The notes under the pieces: model-generated
The model's input: only the letters and a program-made list of their open reading frames with translations
Database searches by the model: none
Told to the model about the DNA's origin: nothing
Assembly (NCBI GenBank): GCA_003576975.1
Contig: QEVD01000086.1
Coordinates: 1-47,461 of the forward strand
Reading direction: 5' to 3'
Length of the DNA stretch: 47,461 nt
DNA from: Candidatus Zhuqueibacterota bacterium
Lineage (GTDB): Bacteria > Zhuqueibacterota > Zhuqueibacteria > Zhuqueibacterales > Zhuqueibacteraceae
In this document: positions 43,287 to 47,461 of the stretch, one piece after another
How the letters are laid out: the number at the start of each line of letters is the position of its first letter
Numbering within the stretch: position 1 is the first letter of the stretch
Position numbers and translations under genes: made by a program

Positions 43287-45854
43287 TCACTTCATTAAAA
43301 TGAGCTTACGCTGCGCTACAAAATTACCGGCTTTGAGCGTGTACAAGTAGACGCCGCTCGCTACTGGCACGCCAAATTGATCTTTGGCATCCCACACCAA
43401 GCTATGACGTCCAGCCGCTTTTTGTCCAGAAGCCAGCAAACGGACGAGTTGGCCGGAGCTGTTGTAAATCGCCAACGTCACGTCGCTTGCTTCGGGCAAT
43501 GCAAAGGAGATTTCCGTTGTGGGATTGAACGGATTGGGATAATTTTGGAAAAGGGCAAAATCTTCCGGCAACGTTTCATGCTCAATGGTGTAGCCGGTAT
43601 TTCCAGATAGCTTCCCAATGCCGTTGCAATCACTCATCACTTCGTAGGCGATTCCATTATCCACCGCCGGATTGCCGTTTTGGCTCTTCGGCACGGTGAC
43701 CAAGCGCGTGGCCGTGCCGACATTGCCGTTGCCGTCATTCAGAGAAAGATGAATCGTGTAAACCCGGCCATTGCCGCTGCCCAGCCGCTCGCTGCGCAGT
43801 TGCACGGATTGGCAGTCGCCCGCAATGACAATATCATTCTCGGTGTTGCCGTCGCCGCCGCCCAGCGCATCCTCCGGCTCGTCGCTGGTTACTTTGCTGA
43901 TCATCACATTGCCCGCTGTGAGATCAGCGCAATTATCAGAAACTGCGGCAACGCATTGGCTGAGATTGATCGTGACGTATTTGTGATTCGGCGGCCAAAG
44001 CATGATCGGGTTCGTTGCAGGTGTGATCACCGGCGCTTCCGCGTCTTCCACCGTTACTTCGCGCGTGACTGTGTTACTGCAATTCGTCGTGCCGTCGGTC
44101 ACTTCAACGCTTACCATCATCGCACCAACGCCGCCCGCAGTCACGCTCACCGAGCTGCCGGTATTGTCGCCGTTGATCGTGCCGCCGGTGACTGACCATG
44201 CAAAGGCTGGATTGGCGGCATCGGTGGTTGCCGTGTAAGTTTGCGTCGAGTTCGGGCACACCGGATCGTCGCCAGTGATGCTCACTTCCGGAGGCGTACA
44301 CTCTGTGCACTTGCCCACGCCACCGGCGTTGTAGATGGATTGGATTTCTGAAACGCTCAGGGCGCGACTGTAAATTGAGACTTCATCAACGGAACCATCC
44401 CAAAAGTTGCCCGGATTTGGTGCAGAAGCGCCGATGTAGGTAACATCAAAATTGGACAAATCAATAGCCGGAGCATAAACTGTAGAGCCAACTGAGGCCC
44501 CGTTTACATATAAAGTCATGTTGGGACCAGATCGCGTCAATGCAATATGATGCCATTGACCATTTGTGAAGGTACCAATAGTACCCGTCGTGATCCTGTT
44601 GGCACCGGAGCCATTCCAATACACCCACAAACCGACGCCACCGGGTAAATCTGGATCATTGAAATCAAAAATTAGATTGCTCGTGGCTGGACTCGCGCTC
44701 GCAGCAAAGCCTAGCGCGACCCTGTACAAGGCATTGCTGCTGCTCTTTTCCCAAAACTCAATGGTAAAATCTCCGGTTCCAGAATTGGGTGGCAAAGAGA
44801 CATAATCGTTTATGCCGTCAAATTTGAAGGCTTGGCCAACTTTGCCTGCAACGAACGTTGCGCCATTTAGGAGTATGCCGTGATTACCATTTTGAATATC
44901 ACTGGCATCGCCTTCTCCCGGCCACCAGCCAACTAATCCAGAAGGCGAAGGGACGCAGTCCGGTGTTGCGGTTGGAAAAATTCTAAAAATCCTTCCAGTC
45001 GCCGTAATTTCTGAAACATAAAGTTCACCGCTGGGGCTGAAGGTTAGGCCGCCAATGGGAATAGCCGGTTGTGCGAATGTAAACAATTGCCCATTTGCGC
45101 CTACGGTCATGATTGTGTTTTCTGATCCCTCAGTTAGGACGATAAACAAATCACTTCCAAATGCTCCTCCGGGGCCAAATTCCAGCGCGCCAAATCCTGG
45201 GTTCAAAGCAGGTGAAGCAGGAATGATGTTCTCGGCATTACCCGCAGCATCTATCTTGATAATCTGTCCCGGAGTATTCGCCGAAATAAACAGTTCATCA
45301 TTGTTATTAAACTCAACATCTCCGGTGAAGTGGCCCGATACTGTATAAAGAAGCTGAATGGCGCCAGTTTGCCTGGAAATCTTCTTGACATAGAATTCGT
45401 TATCCAGTACGACTAAATTGCCTTGACTGTCAATGGCGATTGCGTCTAAGTTGGTAAAGCCCGAGGCAAACGGCGTATCACTGCCTCCTGTGAATGATTG
45501 GACCAGCGTAACTCTATCGCCTCCAGCGACAAAGATGTTATCTTGACCATCGACGGCCACTCCATCTGGATCAAGAAGAGTCGAACTAAACGTCGCGCTA
45601 CCGCTTGGGGTAATTCTGGCAATGCCAGAGGATGGGCTGGCAGTCGAAATGTACAGGTTGCCCTGGCTATCGAAATCGAGATGATGAGGAAGCGCCAAGC
45701 CTTGACTCGCGTCGATAACAACTTCACAATCAAATCCCGGCGGCAGCCCCAGCAATTGGCTATTGCTGGAGGCCTGACCTAAAGCATTAGATACAATAAA
45801 GCACAATGACGAGCATATCACCATTGCAATACTGAACAGTTCTTGTCGTTTCAT
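43287..45854 (-). CDS. Secreted beta-propeller/LamG protein with T9SS-like C-terminal domain
   Basis: This 855-residue exported protein has a signal peptide (about 1-26), an NHL/beta-propeller region (about 35-300, with repeated DSQGNLYIS and DAIAIDSQGNLVVL-type blades), and a concanavalin-like LamG domain (about 307-505: GLVGWWPGEGDASDIQNGN, FTIEFWEK, WHHIALTRSG, VDEVSIYSRAL). Ig/PKD-like domains follow (about 512-710). A C-terminal sorting domain of about 90 residues contains NYPNPFNPTTEISFALPE and ends in GNFVAQRKLILMK. The last is typical of proteins sent to the surface in FCB-group bacteria by type IX or similar secretion. Carbohydrate or adhesin function is inferred. It is transcribed alone. 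Confidence 0.88.
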   Translation of the reverse strand: MKRQELFSIAMVICSSLCFIVSNALGQASSNSQLLGLPPGFDCEVVIDASQGLALPHHLDFDSQGNLYISTASPSSGIARITPSGSATFSSTLLDPDGVAVDGQDNIFVAGGDRVTLVQSFTGGSDTPFASGFTNLDAIAIDSQGNLVVLDNEFYVKKISRQTGAIQLLYTVSGHFTGDVEFNNNDELFISANTPGQIIKIDAAGNAENIIPASPALNPGFGALEFGPGGAFGSDLFIVLTEGSENTIMTVGANGQLFTFAQPAIPIGGLTFSPSGELYVSEITATGRIFRIFPTATPDCVPSPSGLVGWWPGEGDASDIQNGNHGILLNGATFVAGKVGQAFKFDGINDYVSLPPNSGTGDFTIEFWEKSSSNALYRVALGFAASASPATSNLIFDFNDPDLPGGVGLWVYWNGSGANRITTGTIGTFTNGQWHHIALTRSGPNMTLYVNGASVGSTVYAPAIDLSNFDVTYIGASAPNPGNFWDGSVDEVSIYSRALSVSEIQSIYNAGGVGKCTECTPPEVSITGDDPVCPNSTQTYTATTDAANPAFAWSVTGGTINGDNTGSSVSVTAGGVGAMMVSVEVTDGTTNCSNTVTREVTVEDAEAPVITPATNPIMLWPPNHKYVTINLSQCVAAVSDNCADLTAGNVMISKVTSDEPEDALGGGDGNTENDIVIAGDCQSVQLRSERLGSGNGRVYTIHLSLNDGNGNVGTATRLVTVPKSQNGNPAVDNGIAYEVMSDCNGIGKLSGNTGYTIEHETLPEDFALFQNYPNPFNPTTEISFALPEASDVTLAIYNSSGQLVRLLASGQKAAGRHSLVWDAKDQFGVPVASGVYLYTLKAGNFVAQRKLILMK

Positions 45855-46047
45855 CGCTGTTGCTTTTTCAAAGTTGTGGTGCGGAGGTTTGATGAATCTC
45901 TGTTAATGTATGTATTGTAACGTCGTCTTGAACTCAACAATTCACTGTGCAGAAACATCGACAACTGAAGAACGCCTTGCATACGGGTGCCGGGATTGGT
46001 ATTTTGCGGCCAGATTGATTCGCCGAAACATAACAGGAGTATCGACG

Positions 46048-46287
46048 ATGACTACACAAACCGTCACCCTGCAAGACGCCCAAGCCCGGCTGGCGGAGTT
46101 GCTCAACCTGGCGCAAGCAGGAAATGAAATCATCATCGCCGAAGGCGGCCAGCCTTTGGCGCGCTTGGTCCCCATCTCCAAACCCAAGCGCGAACGTCGT
46201 GTCGCGGGCTTGCAGCGCGGCAAGATTTGGATGAGTGATGATTTCGATGCGCCTTTGCCGGATGAATTTTGGACGGGCGAAAAATGA
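46048..46287 (+). CDS. Phd/YefM-type antitoxin, toxin partner lost
   Basis: This 79-residue Phd-family antitoxin has the N-terminal DNA-binding/dimer part (VTLQDAQARLAELLNLAQAGNEIIIA) and GQPLARLVPISKPKR, with a disordered C-terminal toxin-binding tail ending in DEFWTGEK. AGGAG lies eight bases before the ATG. Its TGA overlaps an ATG that would have opened a PIN toxin gene, but that frame closes after five codons, so no functional partner follows. It may be an orphan repressor. Confidence 0.85.
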   Translation: MTTQTVTLQDAQARLAELLNLAQAGNEIIIAEGGQPLARLVPISKPKRERRVAGLQRGKIWMSDDFDAPLPDEFWTGEK

Positions 46288-46301
46288 AGCTGCTTTGGTA
46301 A
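46284..46301 (+). pseudogene. Stub of a VapC toxin gene after the Phd antitoxin
   Basis: ATG overlaps the antitoxin stop, as for toxin genes, and reads MKLLW before TAA. VapC partners of Phd antitoxins typically start MKLLLDTH, so only the first four codons seem left. The downstream sequence is unrelated. Confidence 0.5.
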
Positions 46302-46327
46302 AACAGCCCCCCATCACACCTCTCGGT

Positions 46328-47461
46328 TTAGTTACACGGATCCTGCGAATTGTCCACCAACTGCCCGCCGATGATGGTGTTGTTCTCGCCGCAATCTTTG
46401 ATTCTCACATTTTGATAGCGCCCGGCAATCACTTTGTTCTCAAATGACTTTGGCGTAAGGAAACCAAAACGAAACGTATCGCCGGTCAGGTCGATGTCGT
46501 AGGTGCCGTTGTTCGAGGCCTTGTTATTCTTCAAGCGGTTGTTGTTGGCGCCGTCAATGACGAGGTAGCCGGCGTCGAAATTGCCGGTGGCATTGTTGTC
46601 TTCTGTCTTCCACTCTGTTGCGGCCAGCGCGGAACCGGCCAGTTTTCCGCCCGGCAGAGGAAAAGCACTATCGGGAACTTTGCACAAAATCAACCCGATA
46701 AAATTTTCATGAAACGTGTTGCGCTCGATCTCACCTTTTTCGTCACACGCCCAAAGCCCGAACAAAGCGTTGCTAATATCGTTCTTCTCAATCTCGACTT
46801 TCTTTCCGTTGATCACGACAATGCCGTGTACTTCGGCGGGATTTCCGGTTTGCCAGGCGGTGCTCGCGATAATGGTGTTTTTGTAAATCTCGGCCTCGTC
46901 GCCGCCTTCGAGCAACACGGAGAATTGATGCTCGCGGATGGTGCTGCGGCCGACGATGGCGTCTTCAGAATCTTCAACCAGAATGGCGGTGCCGCCGATG
47001 CTGCCCGCGGGGCGAATTTCCACATTCCAGATCACCACGTCATCGGCGTTTTTAATGTGCAGCGCCGGATCGATTTCAGCGGAGGGAGGCCAGGGCTGGG
47101 TGTCGAATTCGAACATCGCGCCGTGTTCGCCGATGATTCTAACTTCTCGCGTGATGGTGACGGTTTGCGATTCCGTGTGCAGCCCGGCTTTGACGATGAC
47201 GGTGCCCCTCTTGCCGGCGGCGGCAATTGCCGCAGCGAGTCCATCATGTGATCCCGCGGGCAATTCGACCGTTCGCCCTTTCTTCTCCAAGCTAACCTCG
47301 CCTTCGCTGTGCTTGGCGATCAACTGCTCAAGCTCGGCCATGCTGTCGAGGTTTATTGCAGCATTGTCGGGTGAGGTGAGGTCGGGTTCGACCGGCTTTT
47401 CCTGCGAACAGCCAAACAGCAATGCCGCGCTTAGCGCAAAAGCCGGGAGTACGCTTCGCTT
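46328..47461 (-). CDS. Right-handed beta-helix lipoprotein, 5' end beyond window
   Basis: The frame is open to the right edge, so the first residues are missing. The visible N-terminus LPAFALSAALLFGC is a lipoprotein signal with a lipobox ending in LFGC. About 360 residues follow, rich in parallel beta-helix turns (VIVKAGLHTESQTVTIT, VRIIGEHGA, VVIWNVEIRPAGS, NNTIIGGQLVDNS). The pattern is that of NosD/polysaccharide-lyase-like pectate folds. Surface polysaccharide interaction is possible but no catalytic residues are recognised. An ATG is not present within the window; a TTG at 47422 is not a likely start. Confidence 0.8.
   Translation of the reverse strand, partial: KRSVLPAFALSAALLFGCSQEKPVEPDLTSPDNAAINLDSMAELEQLIAKHSEGEVSLEKKGRTVELPAGSHDGLAAAIAAAGKRGTVIVKAGLHTESQTVTITREVRIIGEHGAMFEFDTQPWPPSAEIDPALHIKNADDVVIWNVEIRPAGSIGGTAILVEDSEDAIVGRSTIREHQFSVLLEGGDEAEIYKNTIIASTAWQTGNPAEVHGIVVINGKKVEIEKNDISNALFGLWACDEKGEIERNTFHENFIGLILCKVPDSAFPLPGGKLAGSALAATEWKTEDNNATGNFDAGYLVIDGANNNRLKNNKASNNGTYDIDLTGDTFRFGFLTPKSFENKVIAGRYQNVRIKDCGENNTIIGGQLVDNSQDPCN

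Overview
The window looks like a chromosomal segment, close to the replication origin, of an uncultured Gram-negative bacterium of the FCB type (KSB1, Calditrichota or a relative). This is an inference. It rests on a secreted protein with a FlgD-like/type IX-style C-terminal sorting domain that contains an NYPNPFNP motif, on DUF4159/DUF4175/TPR envelope genes, on tripartite RND efflux, and on many toxin-antitoxin modules and dispersed repeats. Nearly all long genes lie on the minus strand, so they are described below in transcription order, from high to low coordinates.

Right part (47461-36085): a beta-helix lipoprotein cut by the window edge; an orphan Phd-type antitoxin whose toxin is reduced to five codons; a large secreted beta-propeller/LamG protein; and a padR-tolC-membrane fusion-RND efflux cluster. 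Origin-type block (35687-31441): a clear sigma70 promoter drives rpmH-rnpA-yidD-yidC-mnmE. A sugar isomerase and FGGY kinase pair (31294-28180), an orphan HigA and a TonB-domain membrane protein (27066-25519) separate this block from mnmG-rsmG (24870-21716). mnmG and the sequence upstream of rsmG each carry a perfect ParB parS site, but parA/parB and dnaA are absent. murQ follows.

Middle (20744-14310): a nonsense-interrupted nucleotidyltransferase gene, a truncated DUF2442 gene, an AT-rich two-gene insert (a NotI-family restriction endonuclease plus an unrecognised protein), and mfd. mfd is split by an 8-bp tandem duplication and also carries an in-frame array of the genome's dispersed repeat. 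Left part (14197-2): an envelope-biogenesis series (PPIase lipoprotein, SurA-like chaperone, DUF4159, DUF4175, TPR protein, secreted protein) that is repeatedly interrupted by small toxin-antitoxin modules: MntA/HepT, nucleotidyltransferase, ribbon-helix-helix, PIN/VapB-like, BECR/DUF2283, DUF4926 and DUF104/PIN.

The main themes are housekeeping genes for translation, tRNA modification, membrane insertion and repair; outer-membrane folding and export; and a high load of small mobile or addictive modules. About half of these modules are visibly orphaned or broken by frameshift, nonsense mutation or truncation. Several families of short inverted repeats sit between genes, and in two places inside reading frames. 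No complete transposase, CRISPR array, rRNA or tRNA gene was seen.
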